From contig BLLK01000022.1 of assembly GCA_021927905.1 (NCBI GenBank), positions 1,054,001 through 1,118,000 of the forward strand: DNA of 64,000 nt, in the 5' to 3' direction. Numbering within the stretch: position 1 is the first letter of the stretch; each line of letters starts with the position of its first letter. The notes under the pieces were generated by a model. The model was not told where the DNA came from, did not search any database, and was given only the letters and a program-made list of their open reading frames with translations. This DNA comes from Chaetoceros tenuissimus. Taxonomy: Eukaryota > Bacillariophyta > Thalassiosirophyceae > Chaetocerotales > Chaetocerotaceae. Of the stretch, positions 25,712 through 34,871 are shown piece by piece. A program made the position numbers and the translations under genes.

Positions 25712-26545
25712 TTACCAGCTGTCTTCATCAGACGAAGAGTCGTTGTATCCATTTGATTGTTCTACAATCGCACCTAGTCTTCCAATGATGAATTGAGTTC
25801 GATTGGTAGATTTGAGTGCATGTGTAGCTGAAGATGAAAACATAGATGTCGCACTGCTGCTTGGAAACCATCTTCTCTGCAGACGAGGTCTCATCCAATG
25901 ACTTTGGCAAAAGCCATTACATGTATGATTGGCAAAGAAAGATTCTATTCCCTTCTCAGATAAGTCAGTTACACCGTAAGATCTACGCTTAGAACAAATT
26001 GCAGGATCAGTAAGTTCAAAACGAGATTTTGCGTTTCTTCCATATCTACGATTGTCTCTATAACGTCCTTGGAGATCGCACACCAAAAGCTGCCCACCAG
26101 ATTTGTGATATGTGTAGTGACTAAATGCTTCCATAGCATCAGTCATCCAAGACCCATCATTATCAATCCATCCAGAGTTTGAAGTGAACTTTTTATATTC
26201 TCGAATGACAGGCTCAGCGAGATACTTTATTCCACTATTAGAGGTAATCAAATGGCCTTTGGTTACTAAAATCTTTTCATCACGCTCACGGTCAGACCTG
26301 TTATTCCACATATCAGCATAGTGAATCACTGTTTCAGCGACACGAAAATCACTCGCAAAGTATTCATTTTCCATAGCTCTCCATTCAGGCTTGAAACGTT
26401 TACATGCAGCTACTTGCTGATTTCTGTTTCCTCCCACATATTTTCCTTCAAGACAAACACGAAATGTTCCCTCTCCTAGCCTCTTATTTGTGATCCTTAC
26501 ATCAGTTGAATCGAGATTAGTCCTAGCAGCTGAAGAAGAGCTCAT
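25712..26545 (-). CDS. Alpha-kinase family protein kinase (eEF2K/MHCK type)
   Basis: This single-exon 277 aa protein is close to just the catalytic domain. The glycine-rich start LGEGTFRVCLEGKY and AACKRF (likely ATP-contacting Lys) lie in the first 52 residues. The centre has LAEPVIREYKKFTSNSG and AFSHYTYHKSGGQLLVCDLQG, the conserved alpha-kinase core with the catalytic Asp. TDPAICS, YGVTDLSEKGIESFF and HTCNGFC follow, matching the zinc-binding end of the fold. Alpha-kinases phosphorylate Thr/Ser in substrates such as elongation factor 2 or myosin heavy chain; the substrate here is unknown. After the kinase there is only a Ser-rich tail ending in acidic residues, with no Sel1, WD40 or calmodulin-binding part, unlike eEF2K. 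Confidence 0.88.
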   Translation of the reverse strand: MSSSSAARTNLDSTDVRITNKRLGEGTFRVCLEGKYVGGNRNQQVAACKRFKPEWRAMENEYFASDFRVAETVIHYADMWNNRSDRERDEKILVTKGHLITSNSGIKYLAEPVIREYKKFTSNSGWIDNDGSWMTDAMEAFSHYTYHKSGGQLLVCDLQGRYRDNRRYGRNAKSRFELTDPAICSKRRSYGVTDLSEKGIESFFANHTCNGFCQSHWMRPRLQRRWFPSSSATSMFSSSATHALKSTNRTQFIIGRLGAIVEQSNGYNDSSSDEDSW

Positions 26546-26865
26546 GATGAGATAAGATAGTGATGGTGGAAGTGAAAAAAGAATGAAAAAAGAAAAAGAT
26601 TGTGGACCATGGAGTGCATTTTTGTATTGTGCGATCTTTGAAACACGACCGAGTTAGTCGTTTCAAGACTGAAAACCTATCCGCGTCAGTATGAAGAGAT
26701 CACAATGATACTTCATTCTTCTTCCTTTTCACTTGAACTTTGGCCCAAGATGGAGATGAAGAAGTACTTTTAGCATAAACCTTCAAGAAAGCATAGCATA
26801 TTCGGGGTTGGGGCGGCACACTTCTTAATAGCTTGTTTACATTTCTACAATAAAGACTCTAGAAA
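26546..26865. other. Divergent promoter region, alpha-kinase and GrpB genes
   Basis: About 320 bp with no gene. I see no clear core promoter motif or repeat. Confidence 0.4.
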
Positions 26866-27726
26866 ATGACACAAAAGGAGATATCTGAATACCAGCTAAA
26901 AGAGAAGAAAAAACTTCACACGAGGTTGCGATTTGTAGGTGCATTGCTTTTAATTAAGAGACTATACAAACGAGTAGGAAACTCTCTGCTTTTGAACTCA
27001 TATCGTGAGTATCTTCGCGTTCGAGATCGATATATAACGGGTGGCTACAAGATTGAGCTGCAATCTAACCATGATCAATGGAAAGAAGCAGTAGAAGTTA
27101 TGAAAAGTGCATTAAAAAAGCTTCCATCAAGTGAAACTTGGACTTCCATTGAATGGGTAGGAAGCACAGCAGTTCCAGGCCTAGTCGCCAAGCCAGTGAT
27201 CGACTTGATGATCACAGTTGGAGACGATGTAGATGTCAAAGAGGCAACAACGCTTATTGCAATAGAAACGGCGAATAAAAAATGGGTACAAGAAGAATCC
27301 AAGGGCTTCGAACTTCCACTTGGTTTTCTCGGAGAATTTATGGGAGGAGACTGGGGATTCTTGCAATTTCCACACTATGCAGCAAAAGCAGCGAACTTAG
27401 TTGAATGTAATGTGCATGTGTTTAATTGCAATGATAATAATGCAACCGACAAAATATTAATGCGTGACTACTTGCTAATCGAAGCTGGGGAACACTACAT
27501 AAAAGAATATGCCGATATCAAACTGAAATTAGAGTCAGATTTCAAGGAAGGCCGAATGGATGCCAAAGATTACAATAAAGGAAAAAATGACATCATACAG
27601 AAGATTATGCAGGCGGCTTTTGATTGGGATGGACAAAAGGTGGAAACTTCGAAAAGTGATACCAAATGGTTATGCAATGTGGACCTCTGTCGCTTCTACG
27701 GTTGTTGTCATAAGAGCAAACAATGA
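26866..27726 (+). CDS. GrpB/UPF0157-family nucleotidyltransferase-fold protein
   Basis: A single-exon protein of 286 aa. The core begins near residue 60: NHDQWKEAVEVM, then IEWVGSTAVPGLVAKPVIDLMI, the hallmark GSTxVPGLxAKPxIDI motif. NLVECNVHVF and LMRDYLLIEAGEHYIKEYADIKLKL follow, matching the family's RDYLRxHPxxxxxYxxLK end. The fold is nucleotidyltransferase-like; the reaction is mostly unknown, although some family members are fused to CoA enzymes. Residues 1-60 are a basic helical extension without a clear targeting signal. The C-terminus has a Cys cluster (WLCNVDLCRFYGCC) that bacterial members lack as far as I know, possibly metal-binding or lipid-modified. Confidence 0.85.
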   Translation: MTQKEISEYQLKEKKKLHTRLRFVGALLLIKRLYKRVGNSLLLNSYREYLRVRDRYITGGYKIELQSNHDQWKEAVEVMKSALKKLPSSETWTSIEWVGSTAVPGLVAKPVIDLMITVGDDVDVKEATTLIAIETANKKWVQEESKGFELPLGFLGEFMGGDWGFLQFPHYAAKAANLVECNVHVFNCNDNNATDKILMRDYLLIEAGEHYIKEYADIKLKLESDFKEGRMDAKDYNKGKNDIIQKIMQAAFDWDGQKVETSKSDTKWLCNVDLCRFYGCCHKSKQ

Positions 27727-28301
27727 GTGTTCTTGAATAGCGACGACACGTCCTATTTTTTCATTGCAATTTATATGCAGTTTAACATTTTGTGTGCTTT
27801 GTGGCAAAAAGTATTTTCATGTCCAACAACAAATGCAACATGATATTTTTTAGAGGACAGTATTATTTATGTTTCCATTTCATTAATTTATTACATGCAC
27901 AGTAAGGTACCTAATCTTCTATGTGATAATAATGAGAGGAATAAAAAAATCAATGTGAATGTATTAAATTAAAGCTTCAATATTGCTCGGTGTTTCTATG
28001 ACCGTACTCACTATATTCCTACTTACGTACATACTAAAATAAAGGAAGGGAAAGCCGGAATGGCGGAATAATCAAAGAAATTTCAATTCCAAAAATGATG
28101 TAGTAGTCGTGACAAGATCGTGCAAGAGGCGATCGCTGAAACCGGAGCTGTCTTTCCTCAATTACTGCAGTCTAATTTTGCGTTCATCAGAGAAATGAAA
28201 GTAGGAAAGGTATGGAATAACAAAATACTTTACATTATATAGATACGTAATAGCGTTGATTTTTTCGTCTAGGAAACAAGTCAATCGTATAGGAAGAATC
28301 A
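27727..28301. other. Intergenic, with a likely 5' UTR intron
   Basis: Most of this AT-rich stretch shows nothing. Near its end, AAAG|GTATGG at about 28209 and TTTTTTCGTCTAG|GAAAC at about 28272 form a plausible intron just ahead of the next ATG. Joining them does not extend the reading frame upstream, so it would be a 5' UTR intron. Confidence 0.4.
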
Positions 28302-28853
28302 ATGGAGCTTCTGATCGAGGGACTAAACATAGGTCCACATGAAGTTAAAAAAGTACAACTCAAGCCGCTGGATAGAAATAACACATCATTTGGCAACAAC
28401 AATGGCGACAGCGCAGAAACAATAAATCATGGAGTCGCTAATGTGATGTTGACAAACCTAAAAGAAAGTAGTGGGATAAAATTCATTTTGCCAAAGAAGA
28501 TGTTTCCTGGCCTATACCAAAAGACAGATGTCGCATTTGAAGACGGGTTGAAAAATGAAAATGAGATTAGAGATATTGATATGGACAATTCATGGATAAA
28601 GAATACAAATAGATGTAGGAGAGCATCTTCAAAGGCTTCTAAAAGAAACAAAAGACAGATAACAAAAAGAAATGTTGAAATGAAAACTTCAGCAATAAAG
28701 CGCAATCAAGTCAAGAATAACACCATGAAGAAGATAGAACGACAACGAAAACGGGTAATCCGTGAGAAAAAAGAAAGCAAAATACAAAGAAAGAGAAACA
28801 ACAAGAAAACTATGAAGATAATGAATCAAAAGCTAGCATCCTTTCAAATATAG
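28302..28853 (+). CDS. Small, very basic, probably nuclear/nucleolar protein
   Basis: A 183 aa protein of unknown family. Residues 1-100 are mixed, with a possible short folded part (SSGIKFILPKKMFPGLYQ). Residues 105-183 are almost continuous Lys/Arg/Asn/Gln helix (KASKRNKRQITKRN; RQRKRVIREKKE), rich in bipartite nuclear localisation patterns. The composition resembles ribosome-biogenesis accessory proteins, but there is no motif to name one. It ends 67 bp before the convergent stop of the next gene. Confidence 0.55.
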   Translation: MELLIEGLNIGPHEVKKVQLKPLDRNNTSFGNNNGDSAETINHGVANVMLTNLKESSGIKFILPKKMFPGLYQKTDVAFEDGLKNENEIRDIDMDNSWIKNTNRCRRASSKASKRNKRQITKRNVEMKTSAIKRNQVKNNTMKKIERQRKRVIREKKESKIQRKRNNKKTMKIMNQKLASFQI

Positions 28854-28919
28854 ACAGAATTCAGACAGAGTCGAGTCGAGTCAAGTGATTAAATATTGCA
28901 GATTCTAAGAAAGTTTACA

Positions 28920-31277
28920 TTACGATCTACTGGGCAATTTTGTACTACACATGCGAATATTTGAGCATACTGTTTTGATCACTTCCTCATATTTCCCGTT
29001 TTCAATCATAGAGAGAATTTCATTACCCCGTTCTCCACACACGATCGAAGCGATGGAAGAGACATGAATGAAAACAAAGAGTGTGGACGTTGCTCTTGGG
29101 TCGTCTTCGTCATCTCTTCTGAGAGAATTTTGGACCTGTTTCTTAATTTGGCTTTGCCTAGAGATTCTTCCAATGCTTGATAATAGTTCTGACATGATTT
29201 TACCACCATGTCTCGGCACAAGAGGATGTGAACTGATCATTAGTGAAACCAAACTCATCAATGTCATGATTTGTATTGAACGTGCAGCATTTGTGTCTGC
29301 TTCCCATCGAAGTATAGGAAGCATAACAGAAAGTCCCAATCTAAATACTTCCATGCATGGTGCATCAGGCATTGTAGATAATTCATGTAGTAAAGGAGAA
29401 ATTGAACCTATCAACATCACACTAACAATTTCCAATTCTGATGGTTTCCTTCCAGGACCGCTTCTCGCCTCTACATGGAGTCTCTCCAGACTCATTGATA
29501 ATGAGTGCTTCAGGACATCAACTTTGGATTTCCTTGGGACATATGAATGAACAATGCATGAACATTTGAACATGATGTAGAGAGTCAACGAAACTGAGGT
29601 TGTTCTACATGCAGCATCTAGTACTTCTTTGATATTTTTCATTCTATTGTCCATCTCAAAGCTATATGATGATTTTGTGTTTGAATTGTCCCCGCTTAAG
29701 AGAGTATAAAGAAGAGCAGCTCCAAAAGCCTGATGGTGTGCCTCGATAGAGTCAATCAAAGCGAATGCGATCGGTAGACCATTTGATATTTTTTCTTCTG
29801 TAATTATTCCCGATTGTATACTCGAAAGAACTCTGATTGATGCAATCATTCTCGACTGACTTTCTTTCAATGATCTTTCTCCATATATATCCTTCATGTC
29901 TTCACTAACTTTCATACTATCTTGTTTTCGTGAAATATCTCTTTTCGTATAACTTTGCAATTCATAGTCACTTTCATGAGATACTTTCTTACTAGGAATG
30001 ATTCCATTGAATGCTAGAGATCGAGATGGTTCGAATGAATGTCGTTCAACAGTCTTTTCTTCCTGATAATTTGACTTTCCCTTGAAAAGTCTTCCAAAGA
30101 ACATTTCTTTATTCAGTCTACTGACGAGCTCAACACCAACATAGTCCAAGATCAAATCTCTGAAGCACATTAATTCCACATTTTCCTTTTCGTCCTGCAC
30201 ACCCAAAGACATTGATATCCCTCCAAGTGTTTGAAGGAGAGATATAGCACTTCTTACACCGATTCCCTTTGTATGATCTAACCAATGCATAGGATAAGTA
30301 GCATCCTCGGCTTCCCTCCAATTCAAGATGGAAGCATCAAGAAAAGAGTTATTGAAAGATTTTAAGCCACTACATCGCTTCAACTCCTCCAAGTATGTTG
30401 AATCCGTGGTGACATTTGTAGGTGAATACAATTCATCATCAAAGATGATGTGGTGTAATGTCAGCTGTGCAAAAAAGTCATCGGCAAGCAATTCTGAAAT
30501 ATGTAAATTGGAGGAGGTAAGTTCAATGACATCTTTTTGACCCATTTTGTTTATGATGAATGGTTGATCTTTGCAAAACAGTAATGCAGCAAATGAACAT
30601 ATGGCTATTAAAGTTTTGTGATCCTCATCTATATCTCCCTCTGATAATCGCTCATATAATATGAAATAGAATGACACACAATGCTGAAGGATTCTAAGAA
30701 GGGTTGGCAGTATTACGTTTGACATCATGATTTTCTTTTTCTCATTCTGCTCTACTATTTCGCCTTCAGAAACCGTTCCAAACTTGATCCTTTCCAAATT
30801 TGTAAGCAAAAGCAAGTCTGAAGTAATTCGGAATATAACTGGATACAATTTTTGGCAATAATGTAGAGTGCCATCGCTCGATGCAACGTTCGCCTGTTCA
30901 TTCAATTTGCCATTTATAAAATCTAGATAATGGCAAAGTAATTGCTCATACTCTAACAATACAACACTGCAACTCTCTGACATGGTAATTTCCCTTCTTG
31001 TAATTGTATAGCATCGACTCACACTATCCCAGGCCTTTGAGTCCATCATATTCATACCGATCGCTGTTGGATCCGCTGAAGTACATGCATCAGTCACCTT
31101 CGCGACCCATAAGGCAGTTATGCGCGATAATCGCTGAGCAGGATTTCCAAGTAAAGGATCATAATATGGTGCTTCCAAATGATCTCCCAAATGTATAGTT
31201 TGTGAATAATGTACTACGATGGCATTCACTGCATCTCTTCCAATCATGGCTGTTTTTTTGTCTATTGGTTCGTCCAT
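28920..31277 (-). CDS. Unknown 785 aa helical protein
   Basis: A long intronless frame with normal codon use and no transmembrane segment or signal peptide. The sequence is helix-rich, with Leu/Ile/Ser runs such as NVILPTLLRILQHC, ICSFAALLFCK and PLLHELSTMPD, which suggests HEAT/ARM-like solenoid repeats. A polar linker lies near residues 395-470 (about positions 29870-30090). I do not recognise the family. A scaffold role, such as a nucleoporin or transport subunit, would be speculation. It diverges from the riboflavin kinase fusion gene with a 361 bp gap. Confidence 0.75.
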   Translation of the reverse strand: MDEPIDKKTAMIGRDAVNAIVVHYSQTIHLGDHLEAPYYDPLLGNPAQRLSRITALWVAKVTDACTSADPTAIGMNMMDSKAWDSVSRCYTITRREITMSESCSVVLLEYEQLLCHYLDFINGKLNEQANVASSDGTLHYCQKLYPVIFRITSDLLLLTNLERIKFGTVSEGEIVEQNEKKKIMMSNVILPTLLRILQHCVSFYFILYERLSEGDIDEDHKTLIAICSFAALLFCKDQPFIINKMGQKDVIELTSSNLHISELLADDFFAQLTLHHIIFDDELYSPTNVTTDSTYLEELKRCSGLKSFNNSFLDASILNWREAEDATYPMHWLDHTKGIGVRSAISLLQTLGGISMSLGVQDEKENVELMCFRDLILDYVGVELVSRLNKEMFFGRLFKGKSNYQEEKTVERHSFEPSRSLAFNGIIPSKKVSHESDYELQSYTKRDISRKQDSMKVSEDMKDIYGERSLKESQSRMIASIRVLSSIQSGIITEEKISNGLPIAFALIDSIEAHHQAFGAALLYTLLSGDNSNTKSSYSFEMDNRMKNIKEVLDAACRTTSVSLTLYIMFKCSCIVHSYVPRKSKVDVLKHSLSMSLERLHVEARSGPGRKPSELEIVSVMLIGSISPLLHELSTMPDAPCMEVFRLGLSVMLPILRWEADTNAARSIQIMTLMSLVSLMISSHPLVPRHGGKIMSELLSSIGRISRQSQIKKQVQNSLRRDDEDDPRATSTLFVFIHVSSIASIVCGERGNEILSMIENGKYEEVIKTVCSNIRMCSTKLPSRS

Positions 31278-31638
31278 GTTGGATGCGCTAAAAGAAGTTG
31301 CCCGAGATTTACTCCCCTCACGACCTAACTTTTAATTAATACCTTTGCAGCAATGTCATGCGCCTCATAAGATGTAAGTAAAATGATCTATGTCAGCAAA
31401 CTAATAATCGCTACAGATGAACGTCGGATCATGATTCTTTGTTGTGCTCTTTGCTCTTTTCCTCATTTTTGTTTCTTCCCACCAACAGCTGACTGATTTA
31501 GGTTATGAGCTTTTCTATCAAAGATCTTTTGGTGTGTATCTTTTCCTTTTACCATCATCTCTCATCCATCTTTCTTGGCCAACTTTGATGCTATTAGTAT
31601 TCATACGCCATAACTTATATACTGTCAAGGTATTATTC
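31278..31638. other. Divergent promoter region
   Basis: The + strand frame of the next gene stays open back to 31444 but begins there with a non-ATG codon and reads hydrophobic, low-complexity sequence. I treat it as 5' UTR because a good plastid presequence starts at the ATG at 31639. Confidence 0.5.
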
Positions 31639-33177
31639 ATGACTCACCACTACTTCAAAAAGAGCTTGCTACTCTTGGCTCTAACAGGCAGCTGCGAAGC
31701 CTTTGCACCAATATCCAAATCTTATGGGATCTCAAAAGTTACAACAATGAAGGAATCATCTTTTCAAGAAGATTTCGTAGACAAGCAAAAATCAGTCAGT
31801 GCTAATAATACAGGAGATGCAGTGACTGACGCTGTTGAAAATCATTTGGATCATCAAAAAGTTGTCTTTGATGATATGTCCGACTTTTTCAATTCAGATG
31901 AAGCAACTCCACCAGAAGTGGTACCTGTATTAAATTACCTAGTCAAAACCGCTCTTGAACAATGTATAGCGAATCAAGTACAAGAAGAAGATGAAGAACA
32001 TATTCGTAAAGTCAAGGTTCTAGACATTGGCTGTGGGACGGGAGCACTCTTTGATTTCTACATCAAGGCAGCAAATGAATTAGGTGTAGAATTGGACATT
32101 ACAGGGCTGGACTTATCACCGAAAATGGTGGACTATGCCAATGAAAATGCAAAAGCATTACTAGAAAGCAATGAGGGTGACCATTCTATTATTTGTAAAA
32201 GTGGAGACTTTGTAAATGCGGTCATGGGTATTGGCGGAAGCGTCAAAGAATCATTAGTAGGATTTGAGAATGGTGTTATGAACGATGATACAACAGAATA
32301 CCGCAATCAATTTGATATGGTGATGATTAATGCTTGCTTTGGTAATTTCTTTGATTCAAATTCTCCTACAACTGCAGCAGCAAATAGTTTAAAGACTGGT
32401 GGAGTTTTTGCAATTGCCCATCCACTGGGAGCTTCTTTTGTAGAGAAACTGCACGAAGAAAACACTGCTACTGTTCCGAATTGTTTGCCATCCAAAAATG
32501 AGTTTGAAAACATGCTTCAATTTCAGCCTTTTGCAATGGTTGACTTTCAATCTGAATCAAAAATTGATGGAGAGCAGAAAGAAATTTATCTCGCAACTGC
32601 TGTGAAGAAGCCGCATAGAATGCTGCGTGACATTGTAAGATTGCGTGGGAAGGTAGACAATGGCTATGGGCGTGGAGGCAAGAAATTAGGTTTCCCAACT
32701 GCTAATCTACCTTCATCACTCTTTGCAGATGCTCTAGAAAATGTACCTACTGGTGTTTACATTGGAGGTGCAGTTATTGAGAAATCGGATGAGAATGTTG
32801 AAGGACGTGGTATTACTCACAAAGCAGTTGTAAATGTAGGTTACTCACCTACTTTTGACGGACAAGAAAACAAGGAGAAGATTGTCGAAGCACACCTTAT
32901 TCTCGGGGAAGAAAAGCTTTCTGATTTTTATGGTGAGACTATGAGATTAGCCCTAAGTGGATATCTTCGACCAGAAATGAAGTTTCCTTCTTTTCCAGAC
33001 TTGATCAAGGCAATTACAAATGATGTCAAGAATGCAGACGAATCTCTTGATATCGAGCCTTACTCTACATTTCTCAAGAATGACTCCTTTCTAAACGATA
33101 ACGAAATGATATGGATAGGAAAATCTGGCGGTGACGAAGAAGCTAGCTACGAATTCTCAAGTACAATAGAGTTTTAA
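31639..33177 (+). CDS. Plastid-targeted SAM methyltransferase-riboflavin kinase fusion
   Basis: Intronless, 512 aa from the ATG at 31639. Residues 1-25 form a signal peptide then CEAF|APIS, a near-perfect diatom plastid cleavage motif. Residues about 75-315 are a class I methyltransferase: VLDIGCGTGALFDF (motif I), ITGLDLSPKMVDYA, QFDMVMINACFGNF, and LKTGGVFAIAHPLG. Residues about 330-475 are a riboflavin kinase: RLRGKVDNGYGRGGKK, LGFPTANL, PTGVYIGGAV, KAVVNVGYSPTF and VEAHLI, ending with the FPSFPDLIKAI helix. The kinase makes FMN from riboflavin and ATP. The methyltransferase substrate is unknown, but the fusion hints at FMN or flavin metabolism in the plastid. No FAD synthetase domain is present. 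Confidence 0.88.
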   Translation: MTHHYFKKSLLLLALTGSCEAFAPISKSYGISKVTTMKESSFQEDFVDKQKSVSANNTGDAVTDAVENHLDHQKVVFDDMSDFFNSDEATPPEVVPVLNYLVKTALEQCIANQVQEEDEEHIRKVKVLDIGCGTGALFDFYIKAANELGVELDITGLDLSPKMVDYANENAKALLESNEGDHSIICKSGDFVNAVMGIGGSVKESLVGFENGVMNDDTTEYRNQFDMVMINACFGNFFDSNSPTTAAANSLKTGGVFAIAHPLGASFVEKLHEENTATVPNCLPSKNEFENMLQFQPFAMVDFQSESKIDGEQKEIYLATAVKKPHRMLRDIVRLRGKVDNGYGRGGKKLGFPTANLPSSLFADALENVPTGVYIGGAVIEKSDENVEGRGITHKAVVNVGYSPTFDGQENKEKIVEAHLILGEEKLSDFYGETMRLALSGYLRPEMKFPSFPDLIKAITNDVKNADESLDIEPYSTFLKNDSFLNDNEMIWIGKSGGDEEASYEFSSTIEF

Positions 33178-33370
33178 AGCATGATACTAGAAACCAGAAC
33201 TTAATCATATAGTAATCGACTAGAAATAATTACCTACTTTCTTGTCATTTCACTTAATACCTTCTATTGGAATGAAAGCGAGGTTCACTATGATGCTCTA
33301 GTTACCAGAATCTTTTAAAAATGGCAAAATCAGAACTTTGAGTATCTTCTTCAAGTAATCAGAGCCTCTT

Positions 33371-34339
33371 TCATGGACGACACCACTCGTAAGAAATTGT
33401 TGAATGAACTTGACTTACAGCAGGAGCGTCCATGTCTCCATTCATGCATAAAATTGCGATATCTAGAGATTCCTCGAGAAGCTCACGAGCAACCTTGACA
33501 TTCTTACTAATCATGCAGTATACACTGACTTGGTTGAGAAATTGAACTCTAGCACTCTGATTAACATTGAGCTCATTGTGCAATTCACGAATTTCTCTAA
33601 CCGTTCGAAGCATCATATTCATGTCTGTGTTGCACTTGCCGTCACAGCAGTCTTTCACATGAAGTAAATACTGCTGTTGCTTCAGACTCAGCTCCTTGGC
33701 GCGTTCATCTAAATCGGGATTGGAACAAAGACTGCACTGGAGGTTACAGTCGAAACCAAACTCTCTCCTCAGCGCAATTCGTCTCTGTTCTGGAAGTCTA
33801 TAAACCATATGAATATAAGCAAAGAGTATCTCTTCTCCGGCCTTGATATCTCTTTTGGCAACCAAAACCATTGATCCTCTAAGTGGAATGTAAAAAGTAT
33901 TTCCAATACAATCATGATTGACTCTAGAAATCAAGGCAAAAATCTTAAAGTTTCCACCAAATTTGTTACGCTGATACTTCTCAAACATGGTCTCACCAGA
34001 AAGATCTTGAAATGCCTGCTTTTCACTATCTTTGAGCATGGAATATTCGGAAGTATTCCATTGTCTACCAGTATTTTCCAAGAGCGGACGTTCAGCAATA
34101 ATGTATTCGTTCTTTGAAAAGTCACGTAGAGCAAACATACCCATGCCTCTACCAGGCGATGGTTTGATTTCGAAATCAAGATTGAATTCGCCTGCCTTGC
34201 AGCAAAAGTATTTGTGATTCTGTCCGCTGTTCCAGTCCTTTTTTTGGCACTCCCTGGAGCAATACTTTCGTTTATGGCATTGAGCACATGTTTGGAGAGG
34301 CACATCTTTGGCGTAGCAATATGAACAATAGGATGACAT
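33371..34339 (-). CDS. SET and MYND domain protein (SMYD-like)
   Basis: Starts at ATG 34339 with the MYND finger at once: CSYCYAKDVPLQTCAQC, CSRECQKKDW and a final HKYFCC. The SET domain follows: GRGMGMFALRDFSKNEYI, the split insert, SRVNHDCIGNTFY (family NHSCxPN), and AGEEILFAYI. A post-SET Cys cluster (FGFDCNLQCSLCSNP) and helices follow. SMYD-type enzymes methylate lysines on histones or other proteins. Catalytic NH and Tyr are kept; Ser-to-Asp and Pro-to-Gly changes in the NHSCxPN motif are unusual. Near the 3' end DAPA|GTAAGT is a strong donor, so the last 14 residues may be read-through of an intron and the C-terminus is uncertain. Confidence 0.85.
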   Translation of the reverse strand: MSSYCSYCYAKDVPLQTCAQCHKRKYCSRECQKKDWNSGQNHKYFCCKAGEFNLDFEIKPSPGRGMGMFALRDFSKNEYIIAERPLLENTGRQWNTSEYSMLKDSEKQAFQDLSGETMFEKYQRNKFGGNFKIFALISRVNHDCIGNTFYIPLRGSMVLVAKRDIKAGEEILFAYIHMVYRLPEQRRIALRREFGFDCNLQCSLCSNPDLDERAKELSLKQQQYLLHVKDCCDGKCNTDMNMMLRTVREIRELHNELNVNQSARVQFLNQVSVYCMISKNVKVARELLEESLDIAILCMNGDMDAPAVSQVHSTISYEWCRP

Positions 34340-34871
34340 AGGTTTAAAAAGAAATGACAGCAATGGACAGTAAATCTGGAAGGATTCAACAAAGTATAGA
34401 TAGAGAAAGAGTAATGAGCCAAGTCACAAGAAATGCATAGTATATGGTTTGAAATTAAAAATGTAGTTAGGATACTACTGTTTTTCTTGTTTTGTTCTAA
34501 CAATGGAGTCGACTGAGAAACTCTTAGTAATAATGAGCTTGTTCATTTCAAACTTGCTTTCAATTTTTTGAATCTCATCGATGTTCTCTTCTTCTTTACT
34601 TGGAGTTCTCATGACAAGAAAAAGTATGAAAAGGGAAGGGAAGACGAAAATAGGCAAAGGTAGGTCATTGGCTTGTCATTTTTTCTTTCAAAAATACAGT
34701 ACCTAGACAACTTCTTTGTTTGTAAAAGACAGTAAATTTAAAAAGAGATACCTTTTATTTTAAAAAGAGGCTCAAAAATATTTTGTTTCTTTACAACGAT
34801 AAGGAAAGAGTTCCCTCTTCTTTCATTCACTCCTCCAAACAGTTGTCGTGTCCATAAGCCCAAACTATTAG
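34340..34871. other. Spacer between SET-MYND and homeobox-RING genes
   Basis: A 45-codon - strand frame with an ATG (about 34475-34612) encodes a charged peptide, too short to support. Otherwise the sequence is AT-rich with no feature seen. Confidence 0.35.

Noticed and set aside
31444-31638. N-terminal extension of the riboflavin kinase fusion
   Set aside because: The upstream frame lacks an ATG and would bury the plastid signal that starts at 31639.
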